The position numbers were made by a program, and so were the translations under genes. A model generated the notes under the pieces. That model was not told the origin of the DNA and made no database searches. It saw nothing but the letters and a program-made list of their open reading frames with translations. From Ischnura elegans (lineage: Eukaryota > Arthropoda > Insecta > Odonata > Coenagrionidae): 64,000 bases of DNA. Every line of letters starts with the position of its first letter. Positions within the stretch are counted from its first letter, which is position 1. The stretch spans positions 93,606,566 through 93,670,565 of the forward strand of contig NC_060251.1 in assembly GCF_921293095.1 (NCBI RefSeq), read 5' to 3'. Shown here piece after piece: positions 32,795 through 44,387 of the stretch.

Positions 32795-33235
32795 TTTAAA
32801 TCTACAGCTACGAGGTACCGTGCAAACTACCACCAGGGTGTGTGGCACGGGGTGATTCCACACCAGGCACGCAGCAGTCATCCTAGCCTTAATCAGAAAA
32901 GCGCCTGTTCGCCAGACACAGGCCAAACACTCTCGATAAATATACGCAGTCAGACCAGAAACTAGGAGAGTGCTTTGGACACGAACGTGCTACCATAAAA
33001 AAAACTAGACAAACGAAAAGTTATGGGTGCAAGTGATTCATGCACGATTCATGACATGCCAGCAAAATCCATGCAGATAGTTATTATTTACAAATACAAG
33101 ACGTTATTAACTATACGTGAGGAGCCTATTTTATCTATTCAAGTCAAACTATCCTAGAGCTAAATTATTGCAAGTATGGTCCCTAATTGTACGCGAAAAA
33201 ATGGCTTCTTAAATCTATCGGTTTTGCAGTATGAT
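32795..33235 (-). mobile_element. LINE-B 3' end (minus)
   Basis: Minus-strand copy: the ACCGATAGATTTAAGAAGCC block, a long AT-rich UTR, CTAGTTTCTGGTCTGA, TCTGATTAAGGCTAGGATGA, GGTGTGGAATCACCCCGTGC and the terminal GGTACCTCGTAGCTGTAGAT. The 3' end mirrors the LINE-A 3' end in layout. Confidence 0.7.
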
Positions 33236-34587
33236 GAGCCTAAAAATTACTTCTTTTCGGTATCAAAGTTGCCCTCAGCGGGAAAATTGTCTACTTATGT
33301 CAGGGTCTCAGATACGAATTATTTTCAAAATCAAACAATATTAACCATTGCCGCCCGAGCCCAAAATTTTTAATTTTGCTAAAAACCAGGATATTTTTGG
33401 AGACAAAGAGCTATGAAGAAGAAATTACTGTAATTAAGTCCGTTTCTAAAACGTGTATTGGTGATTGTAATTTTCAGAATTATATTTGCTAAGTTAAAAC
33501 TTTATGGAAGGAATTATATAGTTTTGCAATGGGTGAGAATGGTCAACAAATGTTGAGGGCAATCAACCCGCCTGACACTCAAATTATCTGGCTGGCAGTG
33601 GCAACAATTCATGTCTTGCCCTTTATAGCCGAGTTTGCGGTAAATTTATTAACTAAAAAAATATTTTGCTTTTTTGAAATTTCATTGATCTTTAAGTGGG
33701 AAATGATTCCCATTATGAAACCTAAACTAACGTTAATTTTTAAATTAATTTGTACGTGCAGATGTGCTCATAAAAATGTTTCAATGATTGGAATACTTAT
33801 CTCACTGTGTGATAAGAGATTACCGGTAGTTTCAGCGTATATTTAGTATCCTATAGTTAATTAGCGGCACAGAGGTGTTTTTAAGACGATGATGAATACG
33901 ACGATCGTTTTCCAAGCGAAGGTCTGGTCAAAATATTTGAATATATCGCATTTCAATTTGATATCGGATTATTTTTCGTCATCACAACTCCGTCTCTCCT
34001 TACGATTAATATCCTCTCTTCAAAAGATAGTAATTTTCTCGATTTATAACTTTTTTCAGCCAAGGATTCTCATCTTACCTGCGCCTTCCTTCTTAATATA
34101 TTCAAGGATCAGAGACTCTGAAAGAAGATAATTTTCCCAGACAGGGAAAATTTGATACCGAAAAAAGCCATTTTTCGGCCCACCATATCCTGCAGTTAGC
34201 TATTAGTACCTAATCTTAGGCATGTAATTATCACTAAAATAATAACTAAGCATTCTCAAAATATCTCGAATATCTGGCAAATAGCATTCTACTTGAAATT
34301 TCCGGAAAAGATTTCATCTCAATTTTTCCTTCAATCGGTTAGACTCCTCCATTCTGAATTCCTAATTAATTCAGTAACATTTCTATATTTAATATATAAT
34401 TTTTTAAATCTGACTTTTTTTAGATGGAGCGAAGCTAAGCGGGAAGGGATGTTTCAAAAGTGTAAGGTGGAAGAATTGTAGATTACAATTAGAGACGGGA
34501 GGATGAGAACAGGACGCTTAGACATCATGAACGAAAGTAGGCCTCGTTGTTAATAGAAGAGGGAAGTCCAATTAGGAAGGGAGAACC
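33236..34587. other. Unassigned AT-rich DNA with possible LINE-B remnant
   Basis: Short ORFs (33529-33846, 33889-34131) are hydrophobic, AT-driven and unrecognised. Around 34240-34330, CTTGAAATTTCCGGAAAAGA resembles 52262-52280 next to LINE-B, so more of that element may survive here. Confidence 0.4.
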
Positions 34588-34595
34588 GTCTAGGA

Positions 34596-34906
34596 CAGGG
34601 GTCACCAATTTACTAGGCCACGAGGGCCGCATTCCAAGTTCCGAATCGCCCCGTGGGCCGGATAGCAAATTTGCCGATGACTGAAGAATTCGATACCAAC
34701 GTCTACTGAAGTATCCGGTGGCGTATTTCTTATTTACGATCAGTTGAAGGCGACTTTGACGTGCAATACAGCGCTGCAATGCTCCTAGCGGGTCTCACAG
34801 AGTTAAATGCGCGAAAATCGCGTGCTACTTGAAACGAGTACGCGGACCGGATGAAAGCCCTCCGCGGGCCGGATCCAGCCCACGGGCCGTATTTTGGAGA
34901 CCCTTG
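34596..34906. mobile_element. hAT MITE with perfect 8-bp TSD (311 bp)
   Basis: GTCTAGGA occurs at 34588-34595 and 34907-34914. Ends CAGGGGTCACCAA and, reverse-complemented, CAAGGGTCTCCAAAA fit the hAT 'CAGGGGTC.CCAA' consensus. The GC-rich interior has GGGCCG clusters near both ends, common in this type. Confidence 0.95.
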
Positions 34907-34914
34907 GTCTAGGA

Positions 34915-35382
34915 CGATTCCCTACATGCTCCATGTAACTCCACCAAAACCACCTACCTACGGAACGAACAGAAGAGTAACATTGACGTTGGACATTTCA
35001 ACACTCTAAAATAAAATAAAGACACGTTCTACTTTCCACACTCATTTTAATATTCTGCACCGGTTTCGACGTGTTCTTCGTCATTTTCAAGCTAGACAGG
35101 CCACGAAAAGTGGTCGCAAAACATTTTTTTAAACTACGAAGTATTTTTATTCAGAAGTTATTATTTTGGCGAATATCATATTTAATGGTTGATGAACATT
35201 TAAAAAAAGAAACCATCATGACACAAAAATAATTTGGCAATGCAGCCATAGTTATACATACATGTATTCAAATGCTAAAATTCGTGTGCTCAAATTTTCG
35301 TACATAGATCGACAAATTTCGTTAGGAGTCATCCAGAGAGAAAAATAGCCACCAATGATTTTCGCTTGGAATGGCGGCATTA
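34915..35382. other. Unassigned DNA
   Basis: Holds only the weak motif at 35054-35094. Confidence 0.4.
35054..35094 (-). ncRNA. Hammerhead-like motif (weak)
   Basis: Minus strand: ATGACGA, A, GAACACGTC, GAAAC, CGGTGC. The stem is poor (two pairs) but the order of boxes and the spacer base match the other loci. Confidence 0.25.
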
Positions 35383-35616
35383 AGGCCGTTTCACACGGTA
35401 CACGGAATTGCGCAGGCTAGAGCTGCATTAATTTCTAAAATGGCGTGGAATTGCGCAAATGCATGAACGAAATTAGAACAGGGGCTATTTTGCCGTCTCG
35501 CATCCACGCATTCTCGCATGTGTTCTAGCAATTCACCGCTTTATACGACGCAATTTTGATTGCGCCTTCACACGTACGTCAGACTGCGCAATTCCGTGTA
35601 CCGTGTAAAACGGCCT
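35383..35616. mobile_element. PIF/Harbinger-like MITE (234 bp)
   Basis: 32-bp inverted repeats (35383-35414 and 35585-35616) match at 31 positions; they begin AGGCCGTTTYACACGGTACA. The 3-bp flanks are TTA on both sides (35380-35382, 35617-35619), the TWA duplication of the Harbinger superfamily. Non-coding interior. Confidence 0.9.
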
Positions 35617-36450
35617 TTAGACTGAGTGCTCTGTGGCGGAGGCTGTATCGTGCCTCACGGGGAAGGGGGAAGTTTTAATCCCAATGACGCACGAGGTGGA
35701 ATCGCGGAGGAAGAAATGCAACCGACCAAGAGGAGAGACCGGGTGGGCAGGGGGGGGGGGTGGAAAAGACCCCGAGGGTAAGGCCATGGACATCAGGGGA
35801 AGATAGGAAGAGGGGAGACTAAACTTCTGGACTATTTTTTGGTCAAACCCCACTCCTACGCTTCGAATGCAAAAATTACTCAACCCCATTTCACTAACCA
35901 AATGCAATGAAAAATACTGAATCCACAAATACCACAAAAGAGGACCCTCAAATGGCCTCAAAATACGTGTACACCCACCACACATTTAAATGGGTTTACT
36001 AAAGTCGCCACTCGCGTCGCTGACGAGCAAAGTGATCCGGTTTCACGGGGAAATATGGTATTATTACGGATATTAACCGAAATGTATGCACATGATGATA
36101 TGATCAATCAAATTTATTACTTTTAAATGCTATTGCAATGACAAACGTTATAATGCCAACGATTGGAAAGAATTGGATCGCATTGCACTCATCACCGTGC
36201 CGCGGACATTTTTGAAAACCGAATAAAATGCGACCGAAGTGGCAGCAGAAATCAGCCTTTTTGGGATGGAATTGGGCCTCCTCCATGCAGTCCCCTTGCC
36301 TGAATCACACGACCATTTTACCAATCTCTCAAGGTGATGGCTTCAGCGACATCTCTTGCGACAAAGGCATTTTAAGGATGATGTCTTCGAAATCTTTCTC
36401 AAAGCCAATGTCGTGGATGGGATCAACATGAAGACGAAAAATGAAGTATC
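35617..36450. other. Unassigned DNA
   Basis: A G-run lies at about 35750-35760. ORFs 35617-35985 (minus) and 36228-36431 (plus) are unrecognised. Confidence 0.4.
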
Positions 36451-36454
36451 TAGC

Positions 36455-36830
36455 TACGATAACTTCTAACCTATCGCGGGGAACACATATGCGAAATACT
36501 CGTGGCTTGATAAAATAGAATTGAAAGTTGCACGATTCGTCAAAAACTGCTACGGGCGTACAGAATTACGTTACGTATGGGCGTTACACAGATGTTAAGA
36601 TAACTAGGCTGGAAGCCTCTAGAGACTCGCAGGCGGCGCGCTAGGCTTAAATTCCTTGAGCAATTGAGAATGGATATCTGTAATAATGACTCGGAGAATA
36701 TCATATTAGAATACCACTATATTTTCAGGTCCGAGATAAACGATAAATTATTAGAGATATACTGCCGAACGGGTAGGTGTGAGATTTGGTTTTCGCCCGA
36801 ACGAAAAAATGCTAGGTGGAACTAAGTGAG
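36455..36830 (+). mobile_element. LINE-A copy lacking its 3' end
   Basis: The left part is rearranged (TATCGCGGGGAACACATATG, then a jump to GTCAAAAACTGCTACGGGCG). The rest follows the family through CAGATGTTAAGATAACTAGG and GGATATCTGTAATAATGACT to the CGCCCGAACGAAAAAATGCTA block. The tail is missing. Frameshifted throughout. Confidence 0.75.
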
Positions 36831-38354
36831 AGTATTTCAACTTATTATCGTCTCACCGTTGGTATAGTGCTAACTGAGCGTTTATGAAACTTTTGTCAAA
36901 TGTTTGTATGCGAAAAATTCTAATTATTCGGAGTGAGAGCCCACGGGTAAAAATTGTACGAAATGCCATCTCAACACAAATATTTTCTTGCAAACAAAAA
37001 CTTTATCCAAGCAGTTCATAATTTGCTTAACACTTTGACTCCTTCTGAGCCATATTTGGCTCATCAGAAGGTTCTCCGTCTTTTAATTTGCTCATTTTTG
37101 TGATTAAATTGTACATTTAATAAGTGTTAATATACAAACTATTAAATTATTGTTTTTCACTGGAATATTTTCATATTGCTTGAATGAAAAGGGCATCCTT
37201 AAAGATGTGATTGAATGAATTGCGCGTACGTTAAGAGTGAGCTTTTAAAAATGGGAATAATTGAATGCAACCTATCTGAGACGTAGTCATTTCTTTGAAT
37301 TTTTCCCCCGAATGATCGTAGTATCAGACACATTGATTTTTGTCCATTATTTAGATATTTTATGAGATAATCAACCGACAATTTTTTCAGTGCGTGAGAA
37401 TCTGAAGATTTACGTTAATGTGATGTTTTCTATTCATTATTACGCGCTCTTTAACTTTAAACCTTTTATAGCCTATAAGAATGCAATGTTTTATCTGGTG
37501 CATTCCATCTTTGAATGAGGTGAGTGATGTAACATTGAACTCAGGTTATTGCTGAGATAATTCAAGCCGGATTTATTAAGCTCCGAACTTCTTCATCGCC
37601 TCTCTTTTAAGATTTCCTCCGAGTCATAAAACCCGGGAACTTGATCAATGCCCTCCATTAAAACGTGTGCAGCAACGGATGTGCGCTCTCGGCCATTGCG
37701 CGGCCTTTTTTTTCCTTTGTAAAATTTTATTACGCACTCACCCATTTAAGTGATGCGCGGATATTCAGCTCGCGATGGTGCAAATCTCAAATCTTGCAGA
37801 CGCATTGATGGATCATCCGACATGATAGAAAAGTTACTTCCGTCCGGCAGATGAAGATTAGAAAAATTTCTAGTAAGTAAGGCAATTATCACTTGTCAGC
37901 GGCTTTTTTGACATGTAAAAATATATCATGCATTAAGATGCAATTCGAATCCTCAAAAAAATTAAATTAAAAAGTTACAACCGCTAAAAAATCAAAAAAC
38001 AAAGTTTACTTTCACAGTGACGCGTGTGTTTCTAAAAAATGATCGTGCCTCAATAAGAATGGTTTTTAATTAATGCAAGAAATAATAATAAAAAGACTTT
38101 GTTCTCTTATCCTATAAATTGGTGTATTGACTACTCTTAAATGGTGGGTACCGGGTACCTACTTCAATAATAAATGCTTCTTTGCCTGGAAAAGGTTACG
38201 TCGACGAGTTTTTTGATTCTGCATTAAAAATGTGTCGGAACATGGTATGTTATTTGTGTCAACCAAAAATTATATATATTCGACCATTGTAATTCATTCT
38301 TTGAAACAGAATTACCTCCAAGTTATTGGCAGATGAACGATAGGAAATTATAAA
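36831..38354. other. Unassigned AT-rich DNA
   Basis: No gene recognised. Contains the hairpin at 37042-37071. Confidence 0.4.
37042..37071. repeat. Short hairpin CTTCTGA..GCCA
   Basis: CTTCTGAGCCA-TATT-TGGCTCATCAGAAG folds with a 3-base bulge. A related, more degenerate string (TTCTGAGACACATGTGGCTC) occurs at 45174-45193 in similar AT-rich context. Confidence 0.55.
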
Positions 38355-38356
38355 TA

Positions 38357-39650
38357 CGAGGGTGCTTTGAAAAGTTCTCGGAATCACCACGAGTTATCAG
38401 CGCTAGCGAAACGAAATTTTCACGTGATAATCATAGGACTGTTCGCTGTGAACACATGCCACGTCAATGCTCGTGGGAAAGAACTGTGTCGGTGACGTGA
38501 CTTTTTTGTTGTTCCCGCATAGTGATTTGCGAAGATGGAAAAATCGAGATTCGTGCAGTGACAAAGTACTTCGTAAAGATAGATATGGAAGCAAAGGACA
38601 TTCATGCCGATTCCCAGGATATACTAGGGGACTCTGCTCCTTCATAGTCAACTGTTGCCAAGAGGACAAAAGAATTTAAAGTTGGTTGGGGGAGCTTAGA
38701 TGATGGTCCGCGCAAAGGTCGGCGAAGAAGTGTCACTACTCCAGAAATCATTGCAAAAGTACACAAAATGTTAATAAAGGATCGCCGATTGAAAGTGGGT
38801 GAAATTGCTCTTTCTTGCCAGATGTCATAAAAGGGTATATTATATTTTAACGGAAAAATTAGAAATGAAAAAATTAACTGCAAGATGAGTACTCTTGACG
38901 CTGGATCAAAAACGCATGAGAATGGACATATCGGAACAATGTTTGACCCGGTTAAGGGAAAACGAACAAGTTTTTTTGCACCAGTTTGTGACCAAAGATG
39001 AAACTTGGGTCCATTACTATTCCCCAGAGACAAAAACATAACCAAAGCTGTGGAAACATAATGATTATCCACCACCAAAGAAAGTAAAGACATTTCTTTC
39101 GACTGGAAAGGTCATGACATCAGTGTTCTGGGATGTGAAGGGGATTCTGTTTATAGATTGTCTCCCCACTAGGCAAACAATTACTAGAAGACACTATGCT
39201 AACCTCTTGGGCTAATTGCAACAAAATATACGCGAAATAAGGCCAGGTTTAGCAAGGATGAAAGTCATCTTTCATCAATACAATGCGCGCCTGCACATAT
39301 GTGCTGTCGCCATGGCAAAATAACACGAACGATGGTATTTATTGCTGCCACTTCCGCTTTATTCATCTGATGTGCCTCCGTCAGACTTCATCTCTTTCCA
39401 AAACTGAATTTTTTTGATGGTGGACTTGGTGGATAAAATGATTTACTTCAAATGAAGAACTGATTGCCGGAGTTGACAACTATTTCGCAGGCCTAGAGAA
39501 ATCTCATTTTCTAGATGGGATCAAGGCACTAGAATATCGATTGACCAAATGTAGTAATCTACAAGAAGACTACATTGAAAAATAAAAAAAGGTTCAGTGA
39601 TGTAAGAACATTTTTCTATTCCATTCCGAGAACTTTTCAAACCACCCTCG
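38357..39650 (+). mobile_element. mariner transposon, full length, inactive (1294 bp)
   Basis: 28-bp terminal inverted repeats start CGAGGGTGCTTTGAAAAG on the left; the reverse complement of the right end is the same but for one base. TA flanks both ends (38355-38356 and 39651-39652), the mariner target duplication. Length and TIR size are normal for the family. It encloses a broken transposase. Confidence 0.97.
38535..39585 (+). pseudogene. mariner transposase pseudogene
   Basis: A cut-and-paste DD34D transposase of about 345 residues is recognisable over its whole length but broken by a nonsense codon at codon 9 and many later stops and frameshifts. Recognisable pieces: the N-terminal HTH region (TVAKRTKEFKVGWGSLDDGP, RKGRRRSVTTPEIIAKVHKM), the first catalytic Asp in TKDETWVHYYSPETK, SVFWDVKGILFID, the block IFHQYNARLH where families have HQDNARPH (second catalytic Asp replaced by Tyr), and SSDVPPSDF with the third Asp kept. 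The end is LEDYIEK-like (QEDYIEK, stop). Confidence 0.93.
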
Positions 39651-39652
39651 TA

Positions 39653-39851
39653 GGACGTAAAAAAATTCTATGCTAAAAGTTTAAATTATGAATTAACCAT
39701 TTCAACCATGAATGAACCATTCCAAAATTAACTTACACTCTTCAAACTTAATTATAAAGGCACGTTGGACCGAATCAGGGACCAGTTCACGGAAGCAGTT
39801 TATACTCATTATAAAACGTTGCAACATTCGTATGTATTTTATGTAGCTATA
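39653..39851. other. Short unassigned spacer
   Basis: Spacer between mariner and hAT-MITE2. Confidence 0.4.
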
Positions 39852-39859
39852 CCTACAGC

Positions 39860-40122
39860 CAGAAGCGTAGCTAGGAATTTCGTTCGGGATGGGCCCAAAA
39901 CCGGGGGACCGGGGGAAAATATTTGGAAAACATTGTACTATTTAGAGGGTTTTTAACTAATTTTAGCAGTTCTCATAATCGAAAAAACTTCATTTTTCAC
40001 AGAAATCATTTAATGATTTTTCTACATTTTGTTTTCTTTTATGATGAAGCAAAGTAATTTTGTTTATATATTTCGGGAGGGCGGGTCCAGACCCCCCGGA
40101 CACCCACCTCGCTACGCCACTG
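39860..40122. mobile_element. hAT-MITE2, copy 1 (263 bp)
   Basis: Ends CAGAAGCGTAGCTAGG and, reverse-complemented, CAGTGGCGTAGCGAGG. Flanks CCTACAGC and CCCACTGC agree at 6 of 8. The interior shares TTTTTAACTAATTTTAGCA and polyG/polyC blocks with the interrupted copy at 51237-51735. Confidence 0.8.
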
Positions 40123-40249
40123 CCCACTGCCAGTTTTAACCGTTTTACGGTATTATCAGGTAACTCGATGCATAGGTGGTCGGGAATCCAAATGGCAATG
40201 GCAAACACAAAAAACTGTCAAAAAGCCATAACTTTGACCTTGTTTAGGA

Positions 40250-40345
40250 CATTACCTTTTTTGCCTACGACTGGTTCCCTGACACCCCCCGCCAAACGCA
40301 TATTGAGGTGGATTACGAGGAATTATATAAATGAGGTCTAATAAT
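40250..40345 (+). mobile_element. LINE-A 3'-terminal fragment
   Basis: GACTGGTTCCCTGACACCCC, CCGCCAAACGCATATTGAGG, then TGGATTACGAGGAATTATAT: the degenerate LINE-A 3' UTR and tail only. Confidence 0.55.
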
Positions 40346-40969
40346 GAAATCTAGCTTTTACGAAGTTTTATGCGGCTCCTATTTTGCCATCTTAGACAAT
40401 GCATTAAGCACATGTGTTATTTCAGCTGAGTAGTGTCACCAAATCAAACTGCCTTTTTCTGACGTCACCGGTATGCAAAATACTTCTGAATAGTTGAAAT
40501 TTAACTTAGTAAACTCTTATCTGTAATTCAACCGATTAGAATCCTGCAACCGTAAGAAAATGCATTCCCATTACGGTGTCGTAAAAAGAGGCAGATAGCT
40601 TCGTTGTCCATCCCCAAACTTCGGATCCCATATTACCTCTGCGATATAGATGCCTTAAGGTTTGAGTCACATCGGGGAAAGCGGCAGAAACTTTTTAAAT
40701 TGAATTTCCGAACATAAGAACAGCATGACTAGGGGAGGGCGGATATCGCACTCGACCAAGCACATAATAGTGGAGTTCCACCCTTGTCACTTCAAGGTGA
40801 AAATCCTTCCCAAATAGCAACACCGACGCGACGTCTCCTGTATGTCTACCTTGGAAAAAAATGGGATAGCGCAAAGAGGAAGAAGAATTTTACCCTATTC
40901 AGTTATGCCTCCAACAATACCTCTCCAAAGCATGAGAGTAAGATTTCATAAATATGCTAGAAAGTGTGA
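40346..40969. other. Unassigned DNA
   Basis: No gene or repeat recognised. Confidence 0.4.
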
Positions 40970-41365
40970 TTACAGATGGAGCAGCGGTTTGAGATTATGA
41001 TAGGAAAAAAAAGAAAAAGGTCATTGACGACTGACACAGATTACACGAGAAAAAGCTGCCGAAAGAGTGGACTTGATAAAGTTAGAAATGATACAATAAT
41101 GAAGGTGATGGAATTTGAAAAAAATATCTAGTCAACGAGATAGAAGGGAAGAGAGTACTCTGGTTTGGCCATGGTAATAGGATGCATGACACCAGACGGC
41201 CCGATCAAATATTGGATTGGAGACCTCCAGAAAACCTGAAAATCGAGATTGAATTGGAGAATGCAGGGAATATAGAGAGCAATGGAAGCAACAGCGAAGA
41301 GAGAAGATGAATGTCATGACAGAGAGAAATGGAAGCTGAGCACAGGAAAGCGACGGAAGACGTAA
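40970..41365 (+). mobile_element. LINE-F relic (RT C-terminal region)
   Basis: Plus-strand frames: KSCRKSGLDKVRNDTIMKVM, LAMVIGCMTPD, IKYWIGDLQKT, MQGI.RAMEATAKREDE and REKWKLSTGKRRK. This is the order of the 'RNE.I...M', 'WFGHV.RM', 'P.KILEW.PPG.RKRGRPR' and 'W...I..AM..R...E..W.DR..WR...GKRRK' ending of a common LINE protein. Stops and frameshifts throughout. Confidence 0.6.
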
Positions 41366-41404
41366 ACAACCTGCAGTCTATAAAAGCAGCGGTATCGATA
41401 TATC

Positions 41405-41700
41405 ATCATTATAAATCAACAATCCCAAGATTAGTTTGACGCAACTCTCCATTTCTCTCTCCTATCCGTATTCCATAGCGACGTTTTTCTTCTCTTTAAC
41501 AGGCCATCATGTCTCATAATGAGGCCAACTAAGTTTACCCGTATTCTCCTTAAGTTTTAGAATACTTCTCTTTTCTCCTCTCTTCTTAGCACTTACTCAT
41601 TATTTAACCGTTCTATCCATCTTAACTTTGAGTAATTCTTCGGTAGCACCAAATTTCGAATGCTTCCACTCCTGACTTATCAACGTCCATGCCACGTCAA
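41405..41700 (-). mobile_element. LINE-E relic
   Basis: Shares the CAACAATCCCAAGATTAGTT, CTCCTATCCG, AGGCCATCATGTCTCATAAT and GAATACTTCTCTTTTCTCC blocks with 54.76-55.56 kb (minus coding). Confidence 0.65.
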
Positions 41701-41734
41701 AGAAACAGCGAAAAAGGAGCGAAACAGTCTATAT

Positions 41735-42343
41735 ATTTGGTTTCAAGAGGAATCTGCAATATTTCAGGAGGTGGTAGGGGAAATAATTTTAAGAATTTTT
41801 TTGTGCTATAAACATGGGGTCGTAACCTTTTAATTACCGAGCTAAGGCAACACAAACATTTTTTTCAGCTACCATGAAAACGGTTTTTCTTGCGCATCCA
41901 CCCTTTTCGACGTTCTATTTAATACCGTGGTGTTTAATGACATAAAATAATTAAGGGTAGACAAAAATGTGCGATTTTAATGAAGTGAAACAATTAATCT
42001 TTGACCTTAATTTAACGACAGCTTTGGGCGAGTATCAATAATATGTTTACGCAATCTCATTCATTTTGAGATTGTTTCAGAAAATTATAATCGCACATTT
42101 TCGTCCAACCTTAATTATTAATGTTCTTAAAATCCAGAGTATAAAATAAAATGTCGAAAGGGGTGGATATCTAATAAAAAACCATTTGCATGGTAACTGT
42201 AAAGTGCATCTAAAAGAATGTTTGCGTTGCCATAGTTCAGTAACTAAGGAGTTACGAACCCACGTTTATAGGACAAGAAATGCTAAAAAATACCTCCCAT
42301 ACCATCTCCTGAAGTAATGCAGATTCCTCCTGAAACACCCTTT
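41735..42343. mobile_element. Foldback element with arms of about 280 bp
   Basis: The left arm (GTTTCAAGAGGAATCTGCAA...) is the diverged reverse complement of the right arm (...GCAGATTCCTCCTGAAACACC) almost to the centre near 42035. Shared landmarks include TTTTGTGCTATAAACATGGG, CGAGCTAAGGCAACACAAAC and AAAATGTGCGATT. The outer ends lie at TATA; a TA duplication (Tc1/mariner-type) is possible but not certain. No ORF. Confidence 0.75.
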
Positions 42344-42399
42344 ATACCAATATTTTATTGTTCTTATTTACAGGAATCTGCACCGGGAATTATTTTTTT

Positions 42400-43277
42400 G
42401 AGGTTGTGTTTGTAGATCGAATTGGAGGAGGGCTTTCTCAAGGTGCAATGCCGGCCGGCGGCGCGGGGAGACATCAACGCCAGAATGTGCCGGGAGGGGA
42501 GCTAAAAGGGGAGGGGCATGAGAGTGGATTGGGGGGCGGGGGAGAGAAGGGGAGGGACCGCGCCTTCTCCTTGAGTCTGGAGAGGGGAGGGCGGCAGAGA
42601 CACGTCTGGGAGCAGTTCACAGAAGCGGCAGACCCGTTTGACGGACTAAACGTCTATCGCGAAGCGAAGAAGCCACGCTTCTTACCCCGAGTGTGCCCAC
42701 AGAACTTATCTAAGGTTCGTCCGCGTTTGTGCCAGTATCTCAGCAATTCAGTTTTCATCTGAGGAATCTATACATCGATTATTTTCTCTCTCGTGAACTT
42801 TACCAGAAGTGTTATCACCGCGAATACTAACCATCTCGTTTCAATACGAGCCTAGTGGTCCAGTGCGTATGACCGGCGAATATATTTCTGGAAGTTTATT
42901 CCAGTTTAATATCCAAGCTAGCAATTCGGTTTTATCGCAGGTGAACGCATTGAAAGTGTTGTGAGTTTTACGTACCGTAGAGGGACCTGTCCCGCGTCGG
43001 ATCGCCGCCAGGTACGGCCGTAGTCGCCGGGGGAAGTCGGCGCCGGCTCCGGCCGCGTGTTCTTCCCGTGTCCCGGGCCATGGGTGTGCCGGCAACTTGA
43101 GTCCCTGCCCCGTGGCTCAATCGGCGGGGGCGACCCGGCGCTTTCGGTCCCCAGCGTCGTCAACCGTCCCTTCGGCATCCCTCTCCGCGTGAGTGTTCGA
43201 CGGTGACAGTGTCCACAACGCAGCATAGCGCCAAGTCTCGACCTACCGTCCAACGTCGCCTGCAGCCGTGGACCTTG
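42400..43277 (+). other. CpG-rich block ending in a strong splice donor: candidate 5' exon
   Basis: Nearly 0.9 kb that is GC/CpG-rich in two parts (42415-42710 and 42965-43277) with an AT-rich gap. It ends in TTG|GTAAGT, a near-consensus donor at 43277/43278, followed by ordinary AT-rich, intron-like DNA. A 134-codon plus-strand frame (42358-42762) is G/R-rich with no domain, and minus-strand frames are equally open, so a non-coding 5' UTR exon and promoter of a host gene on the plus strand is the best reading. Confidence 0.4.
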
Positions 43278-43930
43278 GTAAGTGCACCTTGTATATTTTT
43301 TTTCGCTTTAACTTATGGCCAACTGTAAAACCGTGAAAAAAACAATGGGACAATCTCCATATTAATCACTACAGACCGAAGCACGTTGCTTTCCATCTTA
43401 TGAACTCGGAAACCTACGCCAAGTCTCGTAATCTCCGCCATCAAGTTCCCACCAGCACCACTGTGCGACTGCCTAAATGGAAACGAAATATATTCCGTAG
43501 ACTAGGCTACCAATCTCCCCACTTCTCATGCATTATATGACCAAAATTGTTTGACTGCCTACCGTCATTCCCACGCATGCATGGAATAGATGGATTCCGA
43601 AGTCTAGTGTAATTACAATGGAATCCGGTGAGGTACATATTATAACTTGAACTTAATTACGCAGTGGAAAACTTAATGATGGTATTAGGATTATACCATC
43701 TACATTAATATCCGGTTTTCTCCGCGATTCTTGGCTTGTTAAGACGACTTAAGATATTACTAGATTCCTCCTCCTACCACTGATTTTTCCGTATCACCTT
43801 GTTTTTCTATTTTCTCATCGCCTCCCCAGTGTAATTATCTTTCCTACCCCTTTCTCAAGCCTGTCATATCCTACCCCACCTCTTCCTCAAATGGAAAAGG
43901 TAATGTTTTCATGTACTGTGATGCCTTGTA
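43278..43930. other. Intron-like AT-rich DNA
   Basis: No repeat recognised. Confidence 0.35.
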
Positions 43931-43963
43931 CCAGATGATGGCTCTGTCAGCCGAAACGCGTCT
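43931..43963 (+). ncRNA. Hammerhead-like motif
   Basis: CAGATGA (43932), T, GGCT-CTGTC-AGCC (perfect 4-bp stem), GAAAC (43953), GC, GTC. It differs from the CTGANGA box at one position and has the spacer T seen at other loci. Followed by TTTCGTATTGAAATAATTGT, an AT-rich tail. Confidence 0.45.
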
Positions 43964-44387
43964 TTCGTATTGAAATAATTGTGCATAACTGTAATTATAT
44001 TTTATTTTAATTTGTCGAATCTTCCACTTCATCACGTTTGAATGTGTTTCTTTGTATCTCTTGGTCAGTCCAAGCCAAAACTAATGAAGACATTTTTAAA
44101 GAACGGCTAAAGTCTTTGCCAGAGGATCAATTCAGTCGTCGACTTTAGTTTTGTCTGGAGAGTAAATTGTAACGTAATATTTTATTTTGCTATATCGTGG
44201 TGATGTTTAATATCTTTACTTTTAGCGAAAACTTTACTTCGCAGATGTAAATATTTGTATGTCACGGAAGAAGATATCAGTGTTAGGGATTCGAATAATT
44301 TCCCATGTAAATCATGCCCTTCGAACGTTGAGTTTAGAAGTAAATATTTATGTGTGTATTGGTTGATGAGTAAAATATTACTAATTT

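Noticed and set aside
34525-34779. Minus-strand 84-codon ORF overlapping the hAT MITE
   Set aside because: It crosses the MITE boundary and its TSD, so it cannot be a conserved gene, and it has no hAT transposase motif that I can see.
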